Of a DNA stretch of 64,000 bases, positions 53,561-61,915 are shown piece after piece (position 1 is the first letter of the stretch; every line of letters begins with the position of its first letter). Below the pieces are notes generated by a model. It worked only from the letters and a program-made list of their open reading frames with translations. It ran no database searches and was not told where the DNA came from. This stretch comes from Microbacterium oxydans (GTDB lineage: Bacteria; Actinomycetota; Actinomycetes; Actinomycetales; Microbacteriaceae). The stretch is taken from assembly GCF_900095745.1 (NCBI RefSeq), contig NZ_FMIR01000015.1, positions 1-64,000 on the forward strand. The letters run 5' to 3'. A program made the translations under genes and the position numbers.

Positions 53561-55156
53561 TCAGCCGGCGTGGCCGACGGGCGAGAGTCGGGTGGGGGAA
53601 AGGTCGTGGGGGCCGCGGGCGGCACCCGGTGGGGTGAAGAGCGGGAGCAGATCGGGGCCCGAGATCGAGAGCATGTCGCGATACACGCGGTGCCAGCGCT
53701 CGGTCACCGCGCGGTACTGCTCGTGCTCGTCGGGATCGACGCGCTCGATGCGGTCGGGGTCGCCCATCGGCGGCAGGGCGGCGCCCACACCGCGCGCGGC
53801 CAGGCGGGCGGCGCCGTACGAGGTGGCCTCCGGCGCAGGGGTCACGCGGGTGTCGAGTCCGGTCACGCCCGCGATCACCCGCGGCCAGAGAGCGCCCGCG
53901 CTCGAGCCGCCGGTGAAGGTGACCGATCCTTCGGCGACCGCTCGGCCGCCGGTGAGGGAGGCGAGGATCTCGAGGTGCGCGCCGGCCACGATCGCGGCTG
54001 ATTCCTCGATCGCGCGGACGAATGCTCCCCGTGACGATCGCGCCGCGTCGTTGATGTCGAATCCCACGAACGCGGGGGCCGCGTGATGCCAGGCGTCCGC
54101 CTGCATCACATTCGCCATGGTCGCGACGACACCGTTGGCGCCTGCCGGAACCGCCGCGGCCCATTCCTCCATGACGGTGAACGCGGACGTTCCGGCTGCG
54201 CGTCCGAGCTCGGCGGCATCCGGGCACATCGCATCGCGGAACCAGCGCATCGCGAGACCGGAGAGGAAGCCGATCCCCTCGACCATCCAGGTACCCGGAT
54301 CGACGTGGCAGAGCGTGCGTAGACGCCGCTCGGGGTCGATCAGAGGTTCCGATGTGACGGCCGTGGTCTGCCAGAACGTGCCGGCGACGATCGTCGGCAC
54401 GCCTTCGCGGGCCGCGATGCCATGGAGCGCGAGCTGGGTGTCGGCACCGCCGGTGACGACGGGTGTGCCCACCGGGAGTCCGGTGGCGGCGGCCGCAGCG
54501 GGCGTGACAGCACCCACGACCTCGCCGCATTCGATCACGGGAGGGAGGATGCTGCGGTCCACGCCCACGAGTCCCGCGAGCTCGTCTGACCAGTTCCTCG
54601 ACCGCAGGTCGAACAGGGCCGAACTCGAGCCGCTGGTCGGCTCGGTGACGAACTCCCCCGTGAGGCGCGTCGTGACCCAGTCGCTCAGCATCCCGAAATG
54701 GCGCGCCTGTGCGAAGAGGTCGGGCTGGTGGCGGGCGATCCACCGCAGCCGGGCCGGCGCCGTGATCGACACCCAGTCCCCCGCCGTGCGGTAGACCTCG
54801 TCGGCGACGCCTTCCGCGACGAGTTCGTCGGCTTCGGCGCGCGCCCGGCCGTCGGTGTTCGGGCAGGCCCAGAGTTCGCGGCCCGCGGCGTCGTACAGGA
54901 CGAAGCCCTCCCGCATGCTCGACGCGGCCACGGCCGCGATGCGCCTCCCGTCCAGATGTGCCACGACCTCCGAGACGGCGGCGGCGATGGCCTTCCATCC
55001 GCTCTCGGTGTCGAAGACCGTGCCGCCGGGGTGGCCCGGTACGGCGGTGTGCGTCCACTCGCGCGCTGCCCGGGTGACGAGTCGGCCCTCGATGTCGAAG
55101 GCGAGCGCTCGCGCCGATCCGGTGCCGGCGTCGATGGCGAGGAAGACGTCCGTCAT
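53561..55156 (-). CDS. FGGY-family carbohydrate kinase, LsrK-like
   Basis: 531 residues from ATG 55154-55156, overlapping the dehydrogenase stop codon. Two actin-like lobes: AIDAGTGSARA at the start, the ATP site with GTFWQTT, and FTGGSSAGALW near the end. It resembles the autoinducer-2 kinase LsrK as I recall it, with the same SMREG-VLY, WAC-N-D-RA, RWFRDA and YHAAP stretches. It would phosphorylate a small sugar or AI-2-like compound for the LsrF-type aldolase. The substrate is inferred only. Confidence 0.9.
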   Translation of the reverse strand: MTDVFLAIDAGTGSARALAFDIEGRLVTRAAREWTHTAVPGHPGGTVFDTESGWKAIAAAVSEVVAHLDGRRIAAVAASSMREGFVLYDAAGRELWACPNTDGRARAEADELVAEGVADEVYRTAGDWVSITAPARLRWIARHQPDLFAQARHFGMLSDWVTTRLTGEFVTEPTSGSSSALFDLRSRNWSDELAGLVGVDRSILPPVIECGEVVGAVTPAAAAATGLPVGTPVVTGGADTQLALHGIAAREGVPTIVAGTFWQTTAVTSEPLIDPERRLRTLCHVDPGTWMVEGIGFLSGLAMRWFRDAMCPDAAELGRAAGTSAFTVMEEWAAAVPAGANGVVATMANVMQADAWHHAAPAFVGFDINDAARSSRGAFVRAIEESAAIVAGAHLEILASLTGGRAVAEGSVTFTGGSSAGALWPRVIAGVTGLDTRVTPAPEATSYGAARLAARGVGAALPPMGDPDRIERVDPDEHEQYRAVTERWHRVYRDMLSISGPDLLPLFTPPGAARGPHDLSPTRLSPVGHAG

Positions 55157-56172
55157 CGTTCCCATCGCAGGCTCCCGTCGGTGAGGAAGCTCTCGACTTC
55201 GGCAGCGAGCATGTCGGCACCGCGCACGAGGGTCTCGTTCGTCGCCCCGGCGAGATGGGGCGTGAGGATGAGGTTCGGTTCCGCGACGAGTTCCCGCCAC
55301 GGCCCATCGGGTTCGTTCACGTCGAGGGCGACTCCGGCGAGGTGGCCGCTGCGCAGCGCTTCGAGGAGCGCATGCTCGTCGACGAGCGATTCCCGCGCGG
55401 TGTTGATGAGGAACGCCCCCTCCGGCATGCGGGCGATCTGTGCGGCGCCGATCATGTGGCGGTTCTCATCGGTGGCCCGCGCATGCACGCTGACGACATC
55501 GCTGGCGGAGAGCAGCGCGTCGAGGTCGGAGACGATCGTGGCATCCGCCACCGAGGCCGGGTCGACGAAGGGGTCGTACGCGGTGATGGTCGCGCCGAGC
55601 GCCCGAGCCCGAGCCGCGACGAGGCGGGCGACGTTGCCGTACCCGATGAGCCCGAGACGCAGTCCCTTCACCTCGCGGCCGAACCAGCGGGCCCCCTCGA
55701 AAGTAGATTCGGCGAGCGGACGGCCGTCGGCGACCCGCTCGTCCACGTCGCGCAGCGACGCCGGCACATTGCGCACCAGGGAGATCAGGAATCCGATCGT
55801 GAGGTCGGCGACGGCATCCGCGTTCTTCCCCGGCGTCGTGGTCACTCGCACCCCGCGCTCGCGCGCCGCATCGAGATCGACGTTGACGGGTCCGCCGCGT
55901 GCGCATCCGACGAGGCGCAGGTCGGGGAGCGCGGCCAGGACGTCGGCGGTCACGGGCGCCGCGTGGAAGGCGATGACGTCGTAGCCGCGGCCGAGGCTCG
56001 CGACCTCCGCCGGGTCGCCCTCGTACTCCCGGATGGAGGAGGTGTCCCACGTCGGCGTCGTGATCGTCATCGTCGTCGCGTCGACGGCGAGGCCCCGCTG
56101 CGCGAAGGCGCGGGTGAAGATCTCGGCGGTCATGTAGCTGTCGCCGATGACGAGGATGCGGTGGTCGGTCAT
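55153..56172 (-). CDS. D-2-hydroxyacid dehydrogenase
   Basis: 339 residues. NAD-binding GLIGYGNVARL (about 173-183) and catalytic R260 (NTARESLVD), E287 (DVNEP) and H306 (LTPHLAGAT) are all present. It oxidises or reduces a 2-hydroxy/2-keto acid. Unlike phosphoglycerate dehydrogenase there is no ACT domain. It is not part of the known Lsr pathway, which suggests that the operon serves another substrate, such as a sugar acid. Confidence 0.93.
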   Translation of the reverse strand: MTDHRILVIGDSYMTAEIFTRAFAQRGLAVDATTMTITTPTWDTSSIREYEGDPAEVASLGRGYDVIAFHAAPVTADVLAALPDLRLVGCARGGPVNVDLDAARERGVRVTTTPGKNADAVADLTIGFLISLVRNVPASLRDVDERVADGRPLAESTFEGARWFGREVKGLRLGLIGYGNVARLVAARARALGATITAYDPFVDPASVADATIVSDLDALLSASDVVSVHARATDENRHMIGAAQIARMPEGAFLINTARESLVDEHALLEALRSGHLAGVALDVNEPDGPWRELVAEPNLILTPHLAGATNETLVRGADMLAAEVESFLTDGSLRWER

Positions 56173-56205
56173 GTGCAGGGCTCCCGATGTTCGTGAGTGG
56201 ATGGG

Positions 56206-57021
56206 TCAGCGCAGGGCGGACGGGTAGCGGCCGGAGGCGGTCTCGGTCGAGATGCCTCCCGCGTCGAAACCGGTGTCGACGCTGACTCGGAGGCGATCGG
56301 TGCGCACGGAGGCGCGGGAGAAGTCGATGGGCTGGCCGCTCTGGTCGTAGGCGACGGCCTCGACGACGACGATCGGATGCCCCGGCTCGACCTCGAGCAG
56401 ACCCGCGAGCGCCCGATCGGCGGCGACGGCTTCGATCGTCCGGTGCATGCGGGCGATGCGGACGCCGGCGACGTTCCTGATCGCGGCGTAGAGGCTCGCG
56501 CGGGGGTCTCGGAGGTCGGGCAGCACCCCGGCGAAGCGCGACGGCAGATAGTTGATCACGTGCACGGCGGTGCGCGAGCCCACGGCGCGCACGCGCTCCA
56601 GCACGAAGCCCGTGCCGTCGGGAGAGTCGCGTCCGACGACCGCGGCGGCCCACGAGGGAAGCGGCTCGATGCCGGCACGGAGGATCTCCGAGCTCAGGGC
56701 GCTGCGGCCGTCCTCGCTGTACTCGCCGAGAAGGCTCGGGGCCGAGGGGAGCGTCCAGGCCGACGGCCCCTGGGCTCGTTCCACGAAAGCGCCCTTGCCC
56801 TGCTGTCGGGAGATGATGCCGGCGCTCTCCAGCCGGGACAGCGCGTCGCGGATCGAGGTGCGCGAGGCCGAGAAGTGCTCCCGCAGCTCGTTCTCGCTGG
56901 GCAGGCGATCGCCCGGGGCCCAGGTGCCCTGGGCGATCTCGGCTTCGATGGCACGCATGATCTGGAACCAGATCGGAGCCGTCGACGTGCGGTCGAGCAG
57001 CGGCAGGCTGAGAGTGGACAT
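56206..57021 (-). CDS. GntR-family regulator with UTRA domain
   Basis: 271 residues from ATG 57019-57021 with GAGG five bases upstream. A winged helix (about 16-81, RLPSENELREHFSASRTSIRDAL) and a UTRA ligand domain (about 100-265). It is the first gene of the operon, so probably represses it until a pathway intermediate binds. This type of regulator replaces LsrR of the enteric Lsr operons. Candidate binding sites lie at 57079-57132. Confidence 0.93.
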   Translation of the reverse strand: MSTLSLPLLDRTSTAPIWFQIMRAIEAEIAQGTWAPGDRLPSENELREHFSASRTSIRDALSRLESAGIISRQQGKGAFVERAQGPSAWTLPSAPSLLGEYSEDGRSALSSEILRAGIEPLPSWAAAVVGRDSPDGTGFVLERVRAVGSRTAVHVINYLPSRFAGVLPDLRDPRASLYAAIRNVAGVRIARMHRTIEAVAADRALAGLLEVEPGHPIVVVEAVAYDQSGQPIDFSRASVRTDRLRVSVDTGFDAGGISTETASGRYPSALR

Positions 57022-57078
57022 TCCGGCCTCTTCGGTGAGCGGGTGCGGGAACATCTGCGTTCCCGAGCCGGACTCTCC

Positions 57079-57132
57079 TGTCCGGACATGTATCGATCAT
57101 GGACCGATACTTGTATCCCCTGAAGAGACAAG
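57079..57132. promoter_or_regulatory. Cluster of inverted repeats before the GntR operon
   Basis: TGTCCGGACA (57079-57088) is a perfect palindrome. GTATCG/CGATAC (57090-57095 and 57105-57110) and CTTGT/ACAAG (57110-57114 and 57128-57132) are further inverted repeats. They lie 58-111 bases before the GntR start, in the promoter region, and are probable operators. The rest of the 57133-57285 gap, up to the end of the toxin gene, shows nothing more. Confidence 0.5.
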
Positions 57133-57285
57133 TCAGGAAATTCTCCGACCCCTGCTCTCAGCGCTTGTTTAACGTGCCTGGTCAGGGATTTTGACACATT
57201 CGGTGTTCGCTCGGAGTGCACGCCGACTCCGGTGCAGCCCGGTCAGCGCGGCGCGGTCCGGTACAAGTTCGCCCTGATCCAAGCC

Positions 57286-57657
57286 TCAGAGCGCCAGGTG
57301 CACCCGCAGCGCCTCATCGATCTCCCCCATCTGCTCGGCCGGCACCCAGCCGAGCGGACGGATGATGTGCGCGGTGGAGATGGTCCGCACCTGCTCCGCC
57401 TGAGCCTTCGAATCGCGATCCAGCCCGGTGGCGGCGGCGGGCAGCAACACCTGGAACGGCAGCAACCGCGTGACGTTCGACGTCACCGGCACGACAGTGA
57501 CCGTGGCCTGCGGGCGTCGCACGGCGACCGCGTTCGCCGTGTTGTTGCTCACGAGGACGGCCGGCCTCGTCTTGCGAGCCTCGGACCCGACCGTGGGGTC
57601 GAACGAGACGAGGACGATCTGACCACGACGGAGCAGAGAGACCGCGCTGTCGCTCAC
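57286..57657 (-). CDS. MazF/PemK-family toxin
   Basis: 123 residues from GTG 57655-57657, overlapping the antitoxin stop codon (GTGA). Hallmarks of the fold: RRGQIVLVSFDPTVGSEARKTRPAVLVSNN (quoted in part: GQIVLVSFDPTVGSE, KTRPAVLVSNN) and the Ser/Thr-rich second half with VRTISTAHI. MazF-type toxins cut RNA at short motifs; the site cannot be predicted. Coupled to the antitoxin gene. Confidence 0.92.
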   Translation of the reverse strand: MSDSAVSLLRRGQIVLVSFDPTVGSEARKTRPAVLVSNNTANAVAVRRPQATVTVVPVTSNVTRLLPFQVLLPAAATGLDRDSKAQAEQVRTISTAHIIRPLGWVPAEQMGEIDEALRVHLAL

Positions 57658-57875
57658 GCGGTGGCCAGGCCGTCGGAGGCCGCGGCATCCCACTCGTCGT
57701 CGTATCCCTCGGCGTAGGCCTCGGCGTACGCGTCGGCGAGACGGCTCTCACGAAGAAGGCGAACCGCCGCGTGCACCACGGCCGAGCGCGAGGGGTACCC
57801 GCCTTCGAGGGCCTGCGCATCGAGGAACGCCAAGTCGCTCTCACTCAGACTGAGACTGACCTTTGCAGTGGACAT
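57654..57875 (-). CDS. Ribbon-helix-helix antitoxin
   Basis: 73 residues. The ribbon-helix-helix core (KVSLSLSESDLAFLDAQA, then YPSRSAVVHAAVRLL) binds DNA as a dimer. An acidic tail with YAEAYAEGYDDEW should bind and block the toxin. It would also repress its own operon. It precedes the toxin gene in the usual order. Confidence 0.9.
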   Translation of the reverse strand: MSTAKVSLSLSESDLAFLDAQALEGGYPSRSAVVHAAVRLLRESRLADAYAEAYAEGYDDEWDAAASDGLATA

Positions 57876-57958
57876 GCGGCAATGCTACTTCGGTAGCACC
57901 GTCGGTACCACCCGCCCTCCCTCGAGCATTCGAGCGCTGCAGCGTCCCCGGCTGCACG

Positions 57959-57998
57959 CGAAGAGGCCCCGGATGCCAGAGCATCCGGGGCCTCTTCG
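57959..57998 (-). terminator. Strong hairpin after the acyl-CoA dehydrogenase gene
   Basis: An 18-bp perfect stem (57959-57976 and 57981-57998) with a four-base loop, 10 bases beyond the ACAD stop codon. It separates that gene from the toxin-antitoxin pair read in the same direction. Confidence 0.82.
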
Positions 57999-58007
57999 AG
58001 ACGTGCG

Positions 58008-59171
58008 TCAGCGCTTGCCGGCGATCTGACGGCCGACGAGATCGCGCATGATCTCGTTCGTGCCGCCGTAGATGCGGTGCACCCGAGCATCGGTGAAGGC
58101 GCGGGCGATCGGGTACTCCATGATGTAGCCGTAGCCACCGTGCAGCTGCACGCCCGTGTCGAGCACCTCCCACTCGCGCTCGGTAGCCCAGAACTTGACC
58201 TTCGCCGCGTCCTCGGCGGTGAGCGTGCTGTTCTTGTAGGCGAGCAGCGCGCGGTCGATATACGCCCACATCGCATCGGTGGTCGCCGCCATGTCGGCGA
58301 GCCGGAAGCGGGTGTTCTGGAAGTCGGCGATGCGCTCGCCGAACGCCTCCCGGTCCTTCGTGTAGGCGACGGTCCAGTCGAAAGCGGCCTGCGCAGCGGC
58401 GGCCGCGGCAACGCCGATCGAGAGACGCTCGAGCGGCAGGTTCAGCATCAGCTGGATGAAGCCCTGACCCTCCTTGCCGCTGATGAGGTTCTCGTCGGGG
58501 ACGAACACGTCGGTGAAGCTGAGCTCGGCCGTATCCCAGCCATGGAAGCCCATCTTGCTGAGCTTCTTGCCCTGGTCGAAGCCCTCCATGCCCTTCTCGA
58601 CCAGCAGCAGGCTGAAGGCGTCAGGACGGTTGCCCTCACCGGTCTTGACGAAGGTCACAACGACGTCGGCCGTCGTGCCCGAGGAGATGAAAGTCTTCGC
58701 GCCGTTGAGGATGTAACCGCCGTCGACCTTCTTGGCGTTGGTCTTGATGCCGCGCAGATCCGAACCCGCTCCCGGGTCGGTCATGGCGAGTGCGCCGAGC
58801 ACTTCCCCCGTGGCCATCCGGGGCAGCCACTTCTCCTTCTGCTCCTGCGTTCCCATGTGCACGAGGTACGGCACGGCCAGGTCGTCCTGGATGCCGAAGG
58901 CGCCTGCGAGTGAGCCGGCGCCCGCGGCGATGACCTCCTCCATGACGACCGTGCGGAAGCGGTAGTCCTGCAGCATCCCGGCGCCGCCGAACTCCTCGGG
59001 GACCGACAGTCCGATCAGTCCTGCCTCGCCGGCAGCCAGCATGGTCGCCCGGTCGATCTCACCCGCGGCGTCCCACTTCTCGATGGCCTCGTTCGTCACG
59101 TGGCGCTTGACGAAGTCCTTGACCAGGTCCCGGAATGCCTCGTGATCCTCGTCGTAGATGTCGCGTTCCAT
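58008..59171 (-). CDS. Acyl-CoA dehydrogenase
   Basis: 387 residues, standard size. Flavin-binding motifs ALAMTDPGAGSD (about 130) and FISSGTTADV are present. The C-terminal motif reads RIYGGTNEIM, with Gly where medium-chain enzymes have the catalytic Glu. Long-chain and isovaleryl types also have Gly there and use a Glu elsewhere, so the substrate is probably long or branched. Ends in a strong terminator; no partner gene is beside it. Confidence 0.94.
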   Translation of the reverse strand: MERDIYDEDHEAFRDLVKDFVKRHVTNEAIEKWDAAGEIDRATMLAAGEAGLIGLSVPEEFGGAGMLQDYRFRTVVMEEVIAAGAGSLAGAFGIQDDLAVPYLVHMGTQEQKEKWLPRMATGEVLGALAMTDPGAGSDLRGIKTNAKKVDGGYILNGAKTFISSGTTADVVVTFVKTGEGNRPDAFSLLLVEKGMEGFDQGKKLSKMGFHGWDTAELSFTDVFVPDENLISGKEGQGFIQLMLNLPLERLSIGVAAAAAAQAAFDWTVAYTKDREAFGERIADFQNTRFRLADMAATTDAMWAYIDRALLAYKNSTLTAEDAAKVKFWATEREWEVLDTGVQLHGGYGYIMEYPIARAFTDARVHRIYGGTNEIMRDLVGRQIAGKR

Positions 59172-59323
59172 GCCGTCCTCCTGAACGTATCGTGCATCGT
59201 TGCTCCGGCGATTCTACGTGTCGGGCACCGCCGCGGACAGGACGTTGTGAGAATGCATCCCATAAGACGTGACACTGGGTACCGCGGTTGTCGGATGCCG
59301 CAACCGGGGCCTTCTCCGATGCC

Positions 59324-60253
59324 TCAGTGCGCGTAGTCAGGGGCCGCCGGGAGCCCGAAGAACTCCTCCAGCGTGTGGAATCCGCCGTCGTGATAGGCCG
59401 CGGCGAGGTCGACCCCGACGTAGCGGAGATGCCACGGCTCGGGCGCGTAGCCGGTGACCGGCGTACCCACCTGCTCGTACCGCACGATGAACCCGTACTC
59501 CCACGCGTGGGCCGCGACCCAGTCGCTCTGCGCGGTGCCGCCGAAGCCGTCGAGTCCGCCGCAGCCGCTGCCGCACGCGACGACGTCGAGGGCCAGTCCG
59601 GTCTGGTGCTCGCTGTGGCCGGGGCGCGCCGACCCGGCATCCGCCTGCCCCTGACCCTGCGACTGCACGTGGGAGTCGTAGGTCGTGACCTGCAGCCCGT
59701 ACGACCGATAGCCGTTGTTCGCGCCGATGCGGCCTACCCCGGCAGCCTCCGCCGCATCAGCCATCTGCCCGACGGCGACCGCGACGTCGGTCCGCACCCG
59801 GCCCGAGGGCGTCGTCATCTGCAGCGGTACGGAGTCGAGCGCCCCGGGCTCGTAGTCCGCGGGCTTCAGCGGAAGGCTCTTGTTCACCACGACCCAGACC
59901 CGCGCCGGATCGCGGAGCGAGACGCAGGGGGCGTTGCCCGCCACCACGGCCTCGCGGAAAGCCGCTCCACCACCGAAACCGGCCACTGCAGCCGCGTCGT
60001 CACCGGCCTGGACGGCCTGTTGCACGGCGGGGTCCGAGCACGGGTCGGCTGCGGTCGTCGCCCCCACCTGCACGGTCGGCACCTGCATCACGGCGACCGG
60101 CTCCGGCATCGCGGCAGCATCCGGCGACGTCGCGGGAACGGAGGCGATCGAGAGCATCATCCCGAGCGCGGTCACGGCGACGCCGATCGGCAGTGCGGGT
60201 CCGCGGATCGGGGACCGCGGAGCCGCATGCTGAGCGTGCGGCGAGAAGGGCAT
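59324..60253 (-). CDS. D-alanyl-D-alanine carboxypeptidase, M15B (VanY/DdcY-like)
   Basis: 309 residues from ATG 60251-60253 with GGAGAG upstream. A membrane helix or signal (about 20-42), a linker, then an M15 zinc peptidase domain with SEHQTGLALD (H216, D223) and EPWH (E272, H275), all the zinc and catalytic residues of the family. It trims D-Ala from cell-wall peptides outside the membrane. Divergent from the IclR gene, with 66 bases between the starts. Confidence 0.94.
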   Translation of the reverse strand: MPFSPHAQHAAPRSPIRGPALPIGVAVTALGMMLSIASVPATSPDAAAMPEPVAVMQVPTVQVGATTAADPCSDPAVQQAVQAGDDAAAVAGFGGGAAFREAVVAGNAPCVSLRDPARVWVVVNKSLPLKPADYEPGALDSVPLQMTTPSGRVRTDVAVAVGQMADAAEAAGVGRIGANNGYRSYGLQVTTYDSHVQSQGQGQADAGSARPGHSEHQTGLALDVVACGSGCGGLDGFGGTAQSDWVAAHAWEYGFIVRYEQVGTPVTGYAPEPWHLRYVGVDLAAAYHDGGFHTLEEFFGLPAAPDYAH

Positions 60254-60307
60254 TGGTCCATTCTCTCCCGCGCTGCGTGGATGGCACCACCGCGACGGCC
60301 ACAACGG

Positions 60308-60313
60308 TACCCT
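60308..60313 (+). promoter_or_regulatory. -10 box for a leaderless IclR transcript
   Basis: TACCCT stands 6 bases before the ATG at 60320, and the sequence GTACCCTCGAC is identical to that before the NTF2-like gene (24405-24415). No ribosome site precedes the ATG. Confidence 0.45.
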
Positions 60314-60319
60314 CGACCC

Positions 60320-61111
60320 ATGCCGTCCGCCCCGCTCGCCCCCGCACCATCGAGCAGCATGGGCCGAGGACTCGACGTGCTCACGGCTCTGAGTGCGCTC
60401 ATCGAGAAGGGCAGCGGCACCACCGTCGGCGAGATCGCCCACGCCCTCGACCGCGAGCGCTCCCAAGTGTCCCGCACCCTCGCCACCCTCGCCCGTTCCG
60501 GTCTGGTCGAGCGTCGGCCCGACCGTTCGTACGCGCTCACCTGGTCCTGGTACGCCGCCGCGCAGGAACTCACCGCGCACCGGATGTACACGCACGGGCT
60601 CGCGGTGCTGGACTCCCTCGCGGCGCAGCTCGGCGAGGCCACCTTCCTCAGTGAGCTGCAGGGCGATGCGACCCTCACGACGCTCGAGAGCCTGCCCGCG
60701 GACTCCCGCATGATCGGCTCCTGGATCGGACGCTCCTACCCGGCGTACTGCAGCGATGCCGGGCGCGCCACTCTGTGGGATGCCTCGGATGACGAGGTGC
60801 GCGCGGTCTTCGGCTCGACCGACTTCACCGCCCAGGGGCCGAACACCCCGGTGTCGGTCGACGACGTGCTCGCGCGGCTCGACGCGGATCGCGAGCGCGG
60901 CTTCACCATCGTCGACCAGGAGGCGGAACCGGGCCTCTACTCGGTCGCGGCACCCGTCTGGGACTTCCGCGGAGAGGTCATCGCCGCGGTGCAGGTCGTG
61001 GGCACCCGCGACGCGATGCACGAGCGAGTCGGGGAGTGCGGTGCGGCATGCGCGCGGGCGGCCGCCGATCTCTCCCGCCGGCTCGGCGCACCCGCATCCG
61101 TCGAGCGCTGA
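60320..61111 (+). CDS. IclR-family transcriptional regulator
   Basis: 263 residues. N-terminal winged helix (about 15-75; GRGLDVLTALSALIEKG, RERSQVSRTLATL) and C-terminal effector domain (about 90-260). The start at 60320 fits a leaderless message; a second ATG 13 codons later is possible. It ends 11 bases before the end of a second IclR gene on the other strand. Targets unknown; the racemase and permease are near. Confidence 0.93.
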   Translation: MPSAPLAPAPSSSMGRGLDVLTALSALIEKGSGTTVGEIAHALDRERSQVSRTLATLARSGLVERRPDRSYALTWSWYAAAQELTAHRMYTHGLAVLDSLAAQLGEATFLSELQGDATLTTLESLPADSRMIGSWIGRSYPAYCSDAGRATLWDASDDEVRAVFGSTDFTAQGPNTPVSVDDVLARLDADRERGFTIVDQEAEPGLYSVAAPVWDFRGEVIAAVQVVGTRDAMHERVGECGAACARAAADLSRRLGAPASVER

Positions 61112-61122
61112 CCCGCGGGGCG

Positions 61123-61875
61123 TCAGACCGACGCGTCGGCCGCTGCGGTGAGCTCGCCCGCGAACCGGGCGAGCAGGGCACGGGTCTCGCGCGTGGCACC
61201 CTGCGCACGATGGCGCCCTCGGACCGCGAGCGAGGCGATGACCTCGCCACCCCGACGGATCGGGAGGGCGAACTCGTCGATCCCCTCGTCGTACTCCTCA
61301 GCGGCCGAGATGAGCCCTTCGGCACGGTCGCGTTCCTGCACGACGCCCACCTCGTCCACGGAACGCGGGGCGGTCGGACCGCCCACGCCGATGAACTGCA
61401 CCCCGTCGAGCACCACTGCCAGCTGCTCGGGCGTTTGATCCCACAGCAGCGCGCGGCCCGCTCCCGTGCACCAGATCGGCGTGACCAGCCCGGCACGGAT
61501 GGAGCGGTCGCCCCCGTCGGCAGATCGCTCGTATCGGAGCAGCACGCCGCGCGCACCGTCGGCCACGGTGATCAGCGCGTTGACTCCGAGCTGCGCGGCG
61601 AGCGTGCGCAGGGCGACCCTGGATTCGCGAAGCCAGGCCGCGTTCAGCACGGCGGCCGCGCGGAAATACTCGGTCCCCGCCCAGAACAGCGAATCGTCGT
61701 CCCGGCGGAGGAACTGTCGTGACTGCAGCTCGCGCGTGAGTCGCGAGACACGGCTCCGCTCGATGTCGGTGGCGTCGGCGAGCCGCGAGGCGTTGAGACC
61801 CGGTCGCGCACGGCGCTCCTGCTCGACGGCCGCATCGAGCAGACTCAGGCCCTGCACGAGCGAGGAGGAAGCCAC
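61123..61875 (-). CDS. Second IclR-family regulator
   Basis: 250 residues from GTG 61873-61875 with GGAGGGG five bases upstream, chosen over a longer ATG reading. Winged helix near 1-65 (IERSRVSRLTRELQ) and the IclR effector domain after that. It is 40 bases from the end of the racemase gene and in the same direction, so it is probably in that operon and regulates it. Confidence 0.9.
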   Translation of the reverse strand: MASSSLVQGLSLLDAAVEQERRARPGLNASRLADATDIERSRVSRLTRELQSRQFLRRDDDSLFWAGTEYFRAAAVLNAAWLRESRVALRTLAAQLGVNALITVADGARGVLLRYERSADGGDRSIRAGLVTPIWCTGAGRALLWDQTPEQLAVVLDGVQFIGVGGPTAPRSVDEVGVVQERDRAEGLISAAEEYDEGIDEFALPIRRGGEVIASLAVRGRHRAQGATRETRALLARFAGELTAAADASV

Positions 61876-61915
61876 GACGACCCCTCCTCTCCTGTCGGCC
61901 CAGACCTCGGCCATC

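Noticed and set aside
55153..56172. 2-hydroxyacid dehydrogenase as SerA of serine synthesis
   Set aside because: No ACT or intervening domain and it is locked into a catabolic operon by overlapping codons.
57191..57196. TTGACA on the plus strand as a promoter
   Set aside because: No -10 box at 16-19 bases and no plus-strand gene downstream.
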